Counted from the stretch's first letter, positions 1 through 7,397 are shown. The stretch is DNA of 12,298 nucleotides from Bacteroidales bacterium (GCA_024401915.1 JAKSKA010000023.1:1-12298), one strand, 5' to 3'. Translations and numbers: made by a program. Notes: generated by a model from the letters alone, not told the origin.

Positions 1-2
1 TG

Positions 3-158
3 CAGAAGAAGATGAAAATCGAGAGGTCAATCTATGAGATGTTACAGCTTGCAAGCGTCTCTCTTACAGAGACTTTGCCGCTTGACAAACTCTTTGGCAA
101 ACCTAACAACAATATTGTCAATGAACTTGATGAGTCGAGTGAACCGACTTTATTTTAA
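3..158 (+). mobile_element. 3' end of a probable IS4-family transposase (partial)
   Basis: An open frame enters from the left edge and stops at TAA 156-158, giving about 51 residues that include KIERSIYEMLQLASVSLT, PLDKLFGK and a terminal SEPTLF. A basic 'KxKxxxSIYExLQxxSVSL..xPLxxLF' segment at the extreme C-terminus is what I know from IS4-type (DDE) transposases of Bacteroides and relatives, so I read this as the tail of such an enzyme. The catalytic DDE residues lie outside the window, so activity cannot be judged. The DNA is clearly AT-richer than the genes from 249 onward, which fits an acquired element. It points toward the 3' end of the methyltransferase gene without disrupting it. 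Recognition is from memory of family tails, not from an alignment. Confidence 0.6.
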
Positions 159-178
159 TTGTTAAACTTATATAAACC

Positions 179-198
179 GTCCACAACTTTTAGTGGAC
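179..198. repeat. Short inverted repeat (6-bp arms, 8-nt loop) after the transposase
   Basis: GTCCAC at 179-184 and GTGGAC at 193-198 are perfect reverse complements around an 8-nt A/T-rich loop, 20 bases after the transposase stop. It could be a transcription terminator for the transposase or part of the right terminal structure of the insertion sequence. No T-run follows, so a classical intrinsic terminator is not well supported. The outer boundary of the element cannot be fixed because the left end and any target duplication are outside the window. Confidence 0.4.
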
Positions 199-248
199 AT
201 TACTGTAGATATACACTGAATCTATACGGATAAACTCCCGTAAAAGTT

Positions 249-1385
249 TCACACGTCCATCAGAATCCTTCTGGATTTGGGCAGCAGGTTGTTGCAGCGT
301 CTTCCGAGGTTCTTTACGAATCCCAGCGGATGGCCTTCGAAGCAGATCGTGACGTAGCCTGCCGGTGCCCCTTCGAGGGTGATCGCATCGCGGTGGAGGA
401 ATTTCAGGGCCGTCTGCCTGTCCACGTCGACGAGCGGCCAGCGCTCCCTGTCAAAGTCCAGGCTCAGAGGCAGTTCCGGGTCCGGAATGAAATCACGGCC
501 CTTCATCTCCCCGTCGCCGTAGCCGTGGCGCAGCGGGCGGAGCAGCTGCAGCGCGGCCGGCTCTGAAACGCCGGGCGTTGCGGAGGAGGTCTTTATCAGC
601 GCTCCGGCCCACTGCCCCTCTCCTGGAACGACCCCGGCTTCGAGGAGGCTTCCGTGGCGCGTCAGCCTCACGCCGCTGTCCGCGAACTCGTCCTCCGGCG
701 CGATGATACTGCCGCCGAGTTCGTCCGCCGCCCATTCGAGGTTGTCGTCGTTCTCCGCTTCCTCATAGGTGCAGGTGCTGTAGATCAGCAGGCCGCCTTC
801 GCGGAGTGAGGGCCACACGTCGGCGAGGATGCGTTTCTGCCTTGCGGCGCAGAGTTTCACGGTTTCCGGGCTCCATTCGGCGAGCGCCCTGGGGTCCTTG
901 CGGAACATTCCTTCGCCGCTGCACGGCACGTCGGCCACGATGACGTCGAAGAAACCGCCCAGGCGGGCGAATGCGGCCGGGTCCGCGCTGGTGACCGCTA
1001 TCGCGGGGTCGCCCCACAGCGCCACGTTCCCGCAGAGCGTCGCCGCCCTGTTCTTCATCACCTCGTTGCTTATCAGCAGGAAGTTGCCCCCGAGGACGGC
1101 GCGCAGGCTCGCGGCGATGTCTGTCGTCTTCCCGCCCGGAGCGGCACACAGGTCGAGTACGCGCAGGAACGGTGACCGGGGCAGGTGGGTGCGCAGAAGA
1201 TGGCAGGGGAACATCGCCGAGCTGTCCTGGACATAGTAGCAGCCGGCGTGGTAAAGCGGGTCGAGGGTGAAAGACGGCCTTTGGGCCAGGATACGGCCGT
1301 ACGGCGACCAGGGCACCGGTGTGCCTTCAGGTCCCGCGCAGCCCTTGAACGGGTTGAGCCTTATCGCTGTTCCGGCTTCAGACAT
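249..1385 (-). CDS. RsmB/NOP (NOL1/NOP2/Sun) family RNA m5C methyltransferase, RsmF-like
   Basis: Predicted SAM-dependent cytosine-C5 RNA methyltransferase, most like the RsmF/YebU group that modifies 16S rRNA. With the ATG at 1385 the product is 378 residues. The SAM-binding motif DLCAAPGGKT is at about 78-87. The two catalytic cysteines of this class sit in ADVPCSGEGMF (Cys155) and YSTCTYEEAEND (Cys205). A C-terminal region ending GFVKNLGRRCNNLLPKSRRI resembles the RsmF RNA-binding tail. I prefer the 1385 start because it overlaps the upstream stop by only 8 nt; an in-frame ATG at 1448 would add 21 unfamiliar residues inside the upstream gene. Either start gives a shorter N-terminus than usual: the helical stretch before the RLNP motif is nearly absent. 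The exact target RNA is not visible. Confidence 0.88.
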   Translation of the reverse strand: MSEAGTAIRLNPFKGCAGPEGTPVPWSPYGRILAQRPSFTLDPLYHAGCYYVQDSSAMFPCHLLRTHLPRSPFLRVLDLCAAPGGKTTDIAASLRAVLGGNFLLISNEVMKNRAATLCGNVALWGDPAIAVTSADPAAFARLGGFFDVIVADVPCSGEGMFRKDPRALAEWSPETVKLCAARQKRILADVWPSLREGGLLIYSTCTYEEAENDDNLEWAADELGGSIIAPEDEFADSGVRLTRHGSLLEAGVVPGEGQWAGALIKTSSATPGVSEPAALQLLRPLRHGYGDGEMKGRDFIPDPELPLSLDFDRERWPLVDVDRQTALKFLHRDAITLEGAPAGYVTICFEGHPLGFVKNLGRRCNNLLPKSRRILMDV

Positions 1386-1827
1386 TCTTGAAAAGGTCTT
1401 CCGGTACCCCTTCGGGCCGCTGGCCGTTGGATGCATCGACAAGAGCATCCACAGCCTTGTCCAGTGCGTCCTGGATCTTGCTGCCGAGCAGTGTCTTCAT
1501 CATGAAGTTGAGGTCGGCATCCACCTCCACGTGGAAGTCGGTGCGCCCCGGGATGTCGGCGTGGTCGAAATGGAGCACTGCATTGAACTGGAAAGGCGAA
1601 TCCGTAGAGGCGAAGCGGACGCTCTGGTAGGGTATGCGCTCCTCGACCTTCACTCCTATGTTGAACCCCTGGACCGATGCGTTGAGGGTGTCGAAATCAG
1701 CCTTGACCTCCCCTCCGAGATTGGCGGGAACGGCCTTCGTGAAGTTGCGCATATCCACGAAATTCATATATAATGCTTCCGGGGCCGCCGTCACCGTTCC
1801 GTGCTTGCTCTTGTAATGTGCTGCCAT
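1378..1827 (-). CDS. SRPBCC-like small protein (START/polyketide-cyclase fold), function unknown
   Basis: A 149-residue soluble protein with no signal peptide or membrane segment. The pattern of an N-terminal strand (YKSKHGTVTAAPEALYMNFVDM), alternating strands through the middle (VGVKVEERIPYQSVRF-type and DFHVEVDADLNFMM) and a long C-terminal helix (MMKTLLGSKIQDALDKAVDAL) is typical of SRPBCC/START-like ligand-binding domains common in Bacteroidetes. The ATG at 1827 is chosen; a TTG nine bases upstream is the only alternative. It is the first gene of a two-gene unit, and its stop overlaps the methyltransferase start by 8 nt. A TAnnTTTG element lies about 30 bases upstream. The ligand is unknown, and the family call rests on overall pattern rather than a catalytic motif. 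Confidence 0.72.
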   Translation of the reverse strand: MAAHYKSKHGTVTAAPEALYMNFVDMRNFTKAVPANLGGEVKADFDTLNASVQGFNIGVKVEERIPYQSVRFASTDSPFQFNAVLHFDHADIPGRTDFHVEVDADLNFMMKTLLGSKIQDALDKAVDALVDASNGQRPEGVPEDLFKNV

Positions 1828-1842
1828 ATCAAACAATTTTTA

Positions 1843-1850
1843 TAAATTTG
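1843..1850 (+). promoter_or_regulatory. Candidate -7 promoter element for the NUDIX gene
   Basis: TAAATTTG is an exact TAnnTTTG match on the plus strand, ending 21 nt before the NUDIX ATG at 1872. It lies only six bases from the opposing -7 element at 1857-1864, so the two promoters face away from each other with nearly overlapping cores. No well-spaced -33 TTG is visible. Confidence 0.5.
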
Positions 1851-1856
1851 CTGACG

Positions 1857-1864
1857 CAAAGATA
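1857..1864 (-). promoter_or_regulatory. Candidate Bacteroidetes -7 promoter element for the SRPBCC-methyltransferase unit
   Basis: On the minus strand 1864-1857 reads TATCTTTG, an exact match to the Bacteroidetes sigma-ABfr -7 consensus TAnnTTTG. It would start transcription about 25 nt before the ATG at 1827. I find no TTG at the usual spacing of about 19-21 nt for the -33 box; a TTTG occurs only 12 nt upstream. The call rests on the -7 box and its position. Confidence 0.5.
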
Positions 1865-1871
1865 ATCATTT

Positions 1872-2483
1872 ATGCACAAAATCTATTTCGAGAAACGCTG
1901 CATAATAATATGCCATCCTTCCGACCCCGCTCTCGCGGACCCGAATTCCATAGAATTCCATCCCGGGGCGATGCTTGACATACCGACCCTCGTCGGGATG
2001 TTCCGTGTTTCCGACGCCCTTGCGCGCATCTACATCCCGGCAGAGGATGTCGAGGCGGTGTATTCCCGTCTCTGCGCCGAGTTCAAGGAGGTCAATGCTG
2101 CTGGAGGACTCGTCTCCAACAGGCGTGGCGATTATCTCCTTATCAGGCGCAATTCCCTCCGGGACCTCCCCAAGGGCCATCAGGGGCCGGGTGAGGACAT
2201 CAGCGTCACCGCCCTGAGGGAAGTGGAGGAGGAGACCGGAGTGAAGGACCTGGAACTTGAGGATCTCGTGTGCATAACCGACCACTGCTACATCCGTGAC
2301 GGGATCTGGCACCTGAAGCACACCTGGTGGTACAATATGCTCTATACGGATCCTGTCGACCTCACTCCCCAGACGGAGGAGGATATCACCAAGGCCGCCT
2401 GGGTGGCCAAGTCCAGCCTTCCGCCATATCTCAAGAATACGTATCCCTCCATCCAGGAGGTCTTCAGGGAAGCCAGGATATAG
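1872..2483 (+). CDS. NUDIX hydrolase
   Basis: A 203-residue protein with a complete NUDIX box at residues 102-124: G102-x5-E108-x7-REVEEETGV. All metal-binding glutamates of the GX5EX7REUXEEXGU signature are present, so it should hydrolyse a nucleoside-diphosphate-linked substrate using Mg2+. The substrate cannot be read from the box. About 70 residues precede the NUDIX domain (which begins near AAGGLVSNRRGDYLLIRR) and show no motif I know; N-terminal extensions of this kind occur in Bacteroidetes NUDIX proteins. There is no signal peptide, so it is cytoplasmic. It is a single-gene unit, divergent from the SRPBCC gene and convergent with the FtsX-like gene, with only four bases between the two stop codons. 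Confidence 0.92.
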   Translation: MHKIYFEKRCIIICHPSDPALADPNSIEFHPGAMLDIPTLVGMFRVSDALARIYIPAEDVEAVYSRLCAEFKEVNAAGGLVSNRRGDYLLIRRNSLRDLPKGHQGPGEDISVTALREVEEETGVKDLELEDLVCITDHCYIRDGIWHLKHTWWYNMLYTDPVDLTPQTEEDITKAAWVAKSSLPPYLKNTYPSIQEVFREARI

Positions 2484-2487
2484 CTTC

Positions 2488-3645
2488 CTAGTCAGCTCTG
2501 ACGGTCTTCGCGGGGTCCACCCTGGAGATGAAGAGTGTCGTCAGTAGCAGCAGGGCCATTATGACCAGGAAGGCACCGGCGTCCGCGGCGAGAACCATCG
2601 GAACGTTCATCCTTACGGGTACGAAGGAGATGAAATAGTTCTCCGGGTTCAGTGTGACAAGATGTGTCCGTCCCTGGATGGCACAAAGCAGCAGCCCGAC
2701 TGCGTTGCCTATGAGCATCCCTGTCGCCGCCGTCCTTGCCGCCACGCGCAGGAACACGGCCGCCACCCTTTTGTTATCCATTCCGAGGGCTTTCAGCGTC
2801 CCTATCGTGGGGATGTTGCGGAAAAGCATTATCAGCAGACCGGAAATCATGTTGAATCCGGCCACCACCGCCATCAGTATGAGTATCGTCAGGACGTTCA
2901 GGTCTATGAGGTCCAGCCAGTCGAAGATGCGGCTGTAGTTCTCAGCCACGCTCGTGGAGACGAGGGGGAATTCGTCTTCCCTTGCATAGATGGATGATAT
3001 CGCTCCCAGTTCCCCGGCGATATCCTTCATATCCTTCCTGTTGCACTTCTCCGGTTTCAGGACCACTTCGAGGGCGGAAACCCTTGTGGAATCCCAGCCG
3101 TTGACGCGCTGAAGGTCCGAAAGAGAGGTCATCACTATCATATTACCGTCCGCTTCGACCGGGTTGGGATATACCGACCTGACGGTGAATTTCCTGGCCT
3201 TCGTCCTTTCGCCCACGAAATAGGCCGTCATCTTGTCTCCGGGACCCAGCTTCATCATCTTCGAAAGCTTCTCCGGAATGTCAGCCGCGAGGGCTGCCGT
3301 GTCGGAAACGCCCTTGAATACGACGCCCTGGATGTCCTCCGCGCCCTTTATTATACCGGCGCGGTAGATTACCCTCCTGATGCTGTCAACCCCTTCGGTC
3401 CCGAGCATCCTGTCCATATATGAGGGAAAGGCGTCTATGCTCCCGGTGCCGTTCATCAGGTTCGATTCCGGGTCCGTGAGTACGACGTCGCCGCAGATGG
3501 ATGATATGCCCTTGCGTATCTCATCCCTGAATCCGGCGGATATGGCGATAGCCATAATCATCACGAGGAAGGAAATGGCGATTGCCGCCGTGGCTCCCTT
3601 CCCCTTGAAACGCAACTTGCGCGCTATGAACTCGGACGTGGACAT
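2488..3645 (-). CDS. FtsX/LolCE-type ABC transporter permease
   Basis: A 385-residue inner-membrane permease with the four-helix MacB/LolCE layout. One helix is near 20-38, followed by a large extracytoplasmic (MacB-PCD-like) region at about 40-245, then three helices near 250-275, 303-325 and 349-374. The segment RNIPTIGTLKALGMDNKRVAAVFL after helix 2 is the conserved cytoplasmic coupling region of FtsX-like permeases, and the C-terminus ends VDPAKTVRAD as in LolC/LolE. The ATG at 3645 is preferred to a TTG at 3654. Relatives release lipoproteins from the inner membrane or perform mechanotransmission together with an ATPase. No ATPase gene is present in this window, so the partner must be elsewhere. 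It is the last gene of the minus-strand cluster, 21 nt after the transglycosylase. The substrate is inferred only at family level. Confidence 0.85.
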   Translation of the reverse strand: MSTSEFIARKLRFKGKGATAAIAISFLVMIMAIAISAGFRDEIRKGISSICGDVVLTDPESNLMNGTGSIDAFPSYMDRMLGTEGVDSIRRVIYRAGIIKGAEDIQGVVFKGVSDTAALAADIPEKLSKMMKLGPGDKMTAYFVGERTKARKFTVRSVYPNPVEADGNMIVMTSLSDLQRVNGWDSTRVSALEVVLKPEKCNRKDMKDIAGELGAISSIYAREDEFPLVSTSVAENYSRIFDWLDLIDLNVLTILILMAVVAGFNMISGLLIMLFRNIPTIGTLKALGMDNKRVAAVFLRVAARTAATGMLIGNAVGLLLCAIQGRTHLVTLNPENYFISFVPVRMNVPMVLAADAGAFLVIMALLLLTTLFISRVDPAKTVRAD

Positions 3646-3651
3646 CGGACG

Positions 3652-3659
3652 CAAAAATA
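3652..3659 (-). promoter_or_regulatory. Possible internal -7 element ahead of the FtsX-like gene
   Basis: The minus strand of the 21-nt gap between the transglycosylase and permease genes contains TATTTTTG, an exact TAnnTTTG match. It ends six bases before the ATG, which would give an almost leaderless transcript, and the best upstream TTG is about 23 nt away. A second promoter for the permease is possible, but chance in an A/T-rich spacer is a fair alternative. Confidence 0.25.
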
Positions 3660-3666
3660 ATCAAAA

Positions 3667-4593
3667 TCAAGGACAGATCCTGCAATATTGTTCATATACC
3701 GCCATCACCTCATCAACGTAACCCACGGTTTCCTTTACGGACATCACCTCCGCGAGATACTTCCATTCTGCAGTATTCACGCCGAGCTCCTCCCCGTATC
3801 CTATCCATCGCAGTATCCTGCCTTCCCCTCCGTTGTATGAAGCGATGACGTATTTCATCCTTTCTTCAGGGTCGGGGACAAGGTCTTCGAACATACGGCT
3901 CAGGCTTCCGAGGTATCTGGCGCCTGCCTTTATGCTCTGCTCCGGGTCGAAGCTGTTGGCTGCGCCGAAACGCTCCGATGCCGCAGGCATCATCTGCATC
4001 ATCCCCATAGCGCCGCGGTGGGACCCGGCCTCGATATGGAAACGTGATTCGCAGTAGGCCACGGCAGCCAGCAGTCTCCAGTCCCATCCGGCTAGCCCTG
4101 CGTATTCTCGGAACAGATCGTCGTACGGACTGAGGTGGGCTTTCGGCTCCTTGACCCTGAAAGGCATCCTCGGACCGAGGAACAGAGCCCTGTTCAGGCG
4201 GTAGCTGCGTGACGAGGGAAGGCTCTCAAGCCAGTCCGCCATCTCGTTCCTGAAGCTACACCAGGGGGTGGTGCACCAGAGCGCCAGCGAATCGGCGGAC
4301 AGGTGGGCCTCCGGCGCCCAGCGCATATCAGGGTCGTCGTGTGGCACGACAACGATGTCGTATTCCCTTTCGCGCAGCAGTTCGAGGGCGTTCCTGCCTT
4401 CCGGCAGTTTGAAGATCTCGATGTCTCTGCCCAGCGATGCCGAGAAGTCGCAGAGCAGCCTGTAGTTGTATCCTGCCGTCAGGGAGTTGTGGTCGTAAGG
4501 AATATCCATCACGGCGCGGAGCGGACGCTGCCCCTGGACGTACAGGGTCGCAAACATCATCAGTACCGTGGCTATGATGGCTTTCGATTTCAT
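3667..4593 (-). CDS. MltF-like membrane-bound or periplasmic lytic transglycosylase
   Basis: A 308-residue exported murein lytic transglycosylase that should cleave the MurNAc-GlcNAc bond of peptidoglycan with 1,6-anhydro product formation. Residues 1-22 form a signal peptide ending near YVQGQ. No lipobox cysteine is present, unlike classical lipoprotein Mlt enzymes. Residues about 24-110 resemble a periplasmic solute-binding (SBP_bac_3-like) domain as in MltF. The SLT domain begins near 157 and carries the catalytic glutamate in YCESRF (Glu182), GAMGMMQMMP (194-203) and ASYNGGEGRI (251-260), the three signature motifs of family 1 transglycosylases. Its ATG overlaps the porin stop as ATGA (4590-4593), so translation is probably coupled to the porin. 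Confidence 0.93.
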   Translation of the reverse strand: MKSKAIIATVLMMFATLYVQGQRPLRAVMDIPYDHNSLTAGYNYRLLCDFSASLGRDIEIFKLPEGRNALELLREREYDIVVVPHDDPDMRWAPEAHLSADSLALWCTTPWCSFRNEMADWLESLPSSRSYRLNRALFLGPRMPFRVKEPKAHLSPYDDLFREYAGLAGWDWRLLAAVAYCESRFHIEAGSHRGAMGMMQMMPAASERFGAANSFDPEQSIKAGARYLGSLSRMFEDLVPDPEERMKYVIASYNGGEGRILRWIGYGEELGVNTAEWKYLAEVMSVKETVGYVDEVMAVYEQYCRICP

Positions 4594-7397
4594 CGCTTGG
4601 ATCCGGCCATCAGGCCATTGGCTCCGCCCAGCAGGCCTCCTCCGCCTCCTCCGAGTAGTCCTCCGCCTGACGATGACCGGCCTCCTCCGGATGCGCCGCC
4701 GCTTACAGCGCTGTGCTGATGGGGCTGGATGTAGAACGGCCAGAATATGCCGAACTTGAGTCCGTCGATTCCGGGCTGCGTTATTATATAATGGTCCGCG
4801 CTGAAGTAGTCAGCTTTCTCCATAGGCCATCCGCGTCCCATATTCTGGTACTTGATGAAGATGCAGGCGCGTTTCCACTGGACGTTGACGAAGAGGTCGA
4901 ACCAGGGGCCGTTGTGGTAGAGGTTCCTGTTCTGGTTGTGGAATACGCCGAATTCCGAATTCCAGGCAGGCGCGTTCCAGGCTGTGTTCCAGAAACCGTT
5001 GGCGCCTATCTGCATCACCATCACGTTGTGGTCTCCGCTCTCGTCCTTCTGCACGACGAACTGGAAGAACCACCTGAGGTTGACGGCTGCTGCCGGCAGG
5101 GGGACGATGTCGGGCTTTGACGAGAACTGGAACAGGGCCTGGTTCTCGAGGTGGAGTGGACCGAATACGAAATCCTTGCGCAGAGAGGCGGAAAGGATGC
5201 TCATAGCTTCGCCGTTCTGGCGCGCTATGCCGAGGGTGTCGTAATAGATGTTGTTCCCGAGCAGCGCGTAGCCCACACCTGCTTTCAGTTTCCAGTGGGG
5301 AATGTCCAGATTGCCGTATAACCTTGTCGTGGATATCTTACCGAACTCGTTGTCCCAGCGGAAATGGTTGAGGTTGAGGTGCTGCTGGTAGTATCCCGGC
5401 TCACGCAGCTCGCTTGAGAAGTGGAGTCCGAGTGAAACCGGACTCGTGCGTGCGCGGCGGAAGGGATAGACGTTGAATTTGGCATTGGCCTGCAGTCCGA
5501 AGTCGGCGAAGTTGTAGCCGGCGAGGGTGTAGTCCGCCTTCGCGTCCCATTCTATGTATTTCCGGAAACGCCCTTCTGCTCCGGCGTAGATGTAGAATGA
5601 GTTCTCCGTGTGCTTCTGCGGCCTTATCGACGTGCTGTCGAAGTATTGTCTCAGCCTGTCCCCGATGCCGATGTTCAGTTTCGAGACTATGGCGTCCTCT
5701 CCCCAGGGCTGCAGCTTGATGAAGAGCTTGTTGTCGAAATCGGTGACTCTGAGCGAGTCGTTGCTGGCATTCTGGTCGTGGAACCAGACGTAGTCGCCAG
5801 CAGCGTCGTGGTAGAAATTGCGCCCATAGACATCCGTAGCGCCGATCTTGTCGGTGTAGGTACGGGTGAATGCGGACCACTCGCTGCTGTGGCCTATGAA
5901 TGCCGTCGTGATGTTGCGGTTCAGGGTGTCGGACAGTACGAAACTGGTGTCCCCGCGATGGCGCAGCTTCTCTATGAAGTTGAAGGGAATCCTCAGCTGC
6001 TGGTCGAGGAAGAAAGAGTTCTTCAGTACTTTGGATGATGCGTTCGAGAGGGATACCGGGATCTCTCTCGAATCCACGGTCGTGTCCCTTATCCAGAAAT
6101 TGCCTTCCAGTCCGCTCTTGTCGGTCTCCACGATGCCTCCGTTCTCGTTTCTCGTCACCTTGTTGTGGATGATGCCGGCGTGGAGGAGATAGCGGCGTCC
6201 GAGGTAGTTGGCCCCCGCCGCGAGAGTGGTGTTGCGCGTGTCCTCGTTGGCGAGGAAACCTCCGCCTCCGAACTTGTCGGCAAGCAGGGTGATGTTGAAT
6301 GCCGGAGTTATGTTCTGGGTCGTGAGGATGTGTATGTTGTTGGACTGCTTGGACTTGGTGCCCGCAAGGGTGCCCCAGTACGCCAGCTCCGTATATGGAG
6401 TCTTCGTGTTGTATTGGGGAAGGGTGCGTGGCGAGAAGCTCCAGCTTTCCATCGCGTCATAGAATTCCACTCCGGCATCGCTCCTGCGCTTGAACCAGTC
6501 GTATGGCTGGACTGGGGAGCCGGCGACTCCGAGCCAGCTCGAATTAACATCGGCCCGCTGGAACGGGAAGTCGTAGAAGTGGTAGTTGTAGCTGGTGTCC
6601 AGTTCCGCGGGAGCAATCTTGTGAAAGTCATCATCCACGTTCCAGACGATTATCCGCTTGTAGTGAAGTGAGTCCGGTACGGCGAAGGTCTCCAGTATCC
6701 TCGGGGTGTTCTCCGTGATGCTGTCCTTCTCTGCCTGGCGCTTTTCCTTGACCTTCTTGAGGCTGTCCAGCTCCTTCATCTTCACCTTCGTGTACTGCTC
6801 CATATCGTACTTCTTCCTGTCGGCCTTGCTGAGGGAGTTGTACCAGGCGAGGAACGCAGCTTTCGCTGCTGCGGTGGAATCCGCTGCATACAGGGAGTCC
6901 AGCCTGAACCTATCTATGGAGTCGAGGCGCGCGTAGAGGGAGTCGCTGGCGGCCGCCGTGAAGTTGGAGTCCAGCTTGAAGGCCAGACTGGAGAGTTTCA
7001 GGGAATCGACGCGTTTCAGGAGTGAATCTCGTACTTCCCTGTGGGTCAGCGAGTCGCAAAGGGCCACATAGTATTTGTATCGGAACGGGTCCGTGAACCG
7101 GAGCGAATCGGGCGCCTTGATAGTGTCGCGCGCACTGAGGTGGGGGAGGGTGTCAGCCACGGCGCCGCTGTCCGCTGCCGCCTTGAGCAGGCTGTCCGCT
7201 ATCTCCCATTCTCCCAGATCGGCCACACGCCGCAGTTTATACGCATCGCGCGGATAGACTACGGTGTCGGCGGCTTCCAGGCATATCTCTCCGGGTATGT
7301 CGGTGAACTCGATACCGGACGCGCCGGGGCCGAGCGCCGCTGCAGCCACGGAACTGACCACGGCTGCCGGAAAGATTATGCGTGAAAGAAGTTTCAT
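4590..7397 (-). CDS. Large outer-membrane 'putative porin' with DSL-rich N-terminal region and Gly-rich tail
   Basis: A 935-residue exported beta-barrel protein. Residues 1 to about 23 are a signal peptide. About 65-245 is a polar, helix-prone region with nine DSL tripeptides and a Lys/Glu-rich stretch (about 205-228). From about 245 the sequence becomes alternating beta-strand with aromatic girdles, and includes the YNTKTPYTELAYW segment (about 329-341) and the HILTTQNI region typical of the Bacteroidetes putative-porin family (Porin_10-like). The last barrel-like strand reads KFGIFWPFYIQP and should be the C-terminal strand. A 43-residue tail follows (about 893-935), very rich in Gly/Ser with two GGGLLGG units, which is odd for this family. 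The ATG directly abuts the stop of the CPBP gene. The transported substrate is unknown. Confidence 0.85.
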   Translation of the reverse strand: MKLLSRIIFPAAVVSSVAAAALGPGASGIEFTDIPGEICLEAADTVVYPRDAYKLRRVADLGEWEIADSLLKAAADSGAVADTLPHLSARDTIKAPDSLRFTDPFRYKYYVALCDSLTHREVRDSLLKRVDSLKLSSLAFKLDSNFTAAASDSLYARLDSIDRFRLDSLYAADSTAAAKAAFLAWYNSLSKADRKKYDMEQYTKVKMKELDSLKKVKEKRQAEKDSITENTPRILETFAVPDSLHYKRIIVWNVDDDFHKIAPAELDTSYNYHFYDFPFQRADVNSSWLGVAGSPVQPYDWFKRRSDAGVEFYDAMESWSFSPRTLPQYNTKTPYTELAYWGTLAGTKSKQSNNIHILTTQNITPAFNITLLADKFGGGGFLANEDTRNTTLAAGANYLGRRYLLHAGIIHNKVTRNENGGIVETDKSGLEGNFWIRDTTVDSREIPVSLSNASSKVLKNSFFLDQQLRIPFNFIEKLRHRGDTSFVLSDTLNRNITTAFIGHSSEWSAFTRTYTDKIGATDVYGRNFYHDAAGDYVWFHDQNASNDSLRVTDFDNKLFIKLQPWGEDAIVSKLNIGIGDRLRQYFDSTSIRPQKHTENSFYIYAGAEGRFRKYIEWDAKADYTLAGYNFADFGLQANAKFNVYPFRRARTSPVSLGLHFSSELREPGYYQQHLNLNHFRWDNEFGKISTTRLYGNLDIPHWKLKAGVGYALLGNNIYYDTLGIARQNGEAMSILSASLRKDFVFGPLHLENQALFQFSSKPDIVPLPAAAVNLRWFFQFVVQKDESGDHNVMVMQIGANGFWNTAWNAPAWNSEFGVFHNQNRNLYHNGPWFDLFVNVQWKRACIFIKYQNMGRGWPMEKADYFSADHYIITQPGIDGLKFGIFWPFYIQPHQHSAVSGGASGGGRSSSGGGLLGGGGGGLLGGANGLMAGSKR
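4593..4721 (-). repeat. Coding region of the Gly-rich tail with tandem GGGLLGG units
   Basis: The final 43 codons of the porin encode a low-complexity tail with runs SGGASGGG, SSSGGGLLGG and GGGGLLGGANGLM. The units GGGLLGG and GGGGLLGG are near-tandem, and the underlying plus strand shows repeated CCTCCTCCGCC-like blocks. This looks like local repeat expansion at the 3' end of the gene. It lies after the predicted terminal barrel strand and upstream of the ATGA junction to the transglycosylase. Confidence 0.6.

Noticed and set aside
224..240. ACGG...CCGT as terminator of the methyltransferase gene
   Set aside because: A 4-bp stem without a T-run on the relevant strand is too weak to call.
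1943..1961. Direct repeat GAATTCCAT twice, ten bases apart, in the NUDIX gene
   Set aside because: It encodes NSIEFH in the non-conserved N-terminal part. It is too short to be meaningful without further copies.
2491..2502. Hairpin GTCAG-CT-CTGAC between convergent genes as a terminator
   Set aside because: The stem is 5 bp with a 2-nt loop, has no T-run, and is inside the last codons of the FtsX-like gene.
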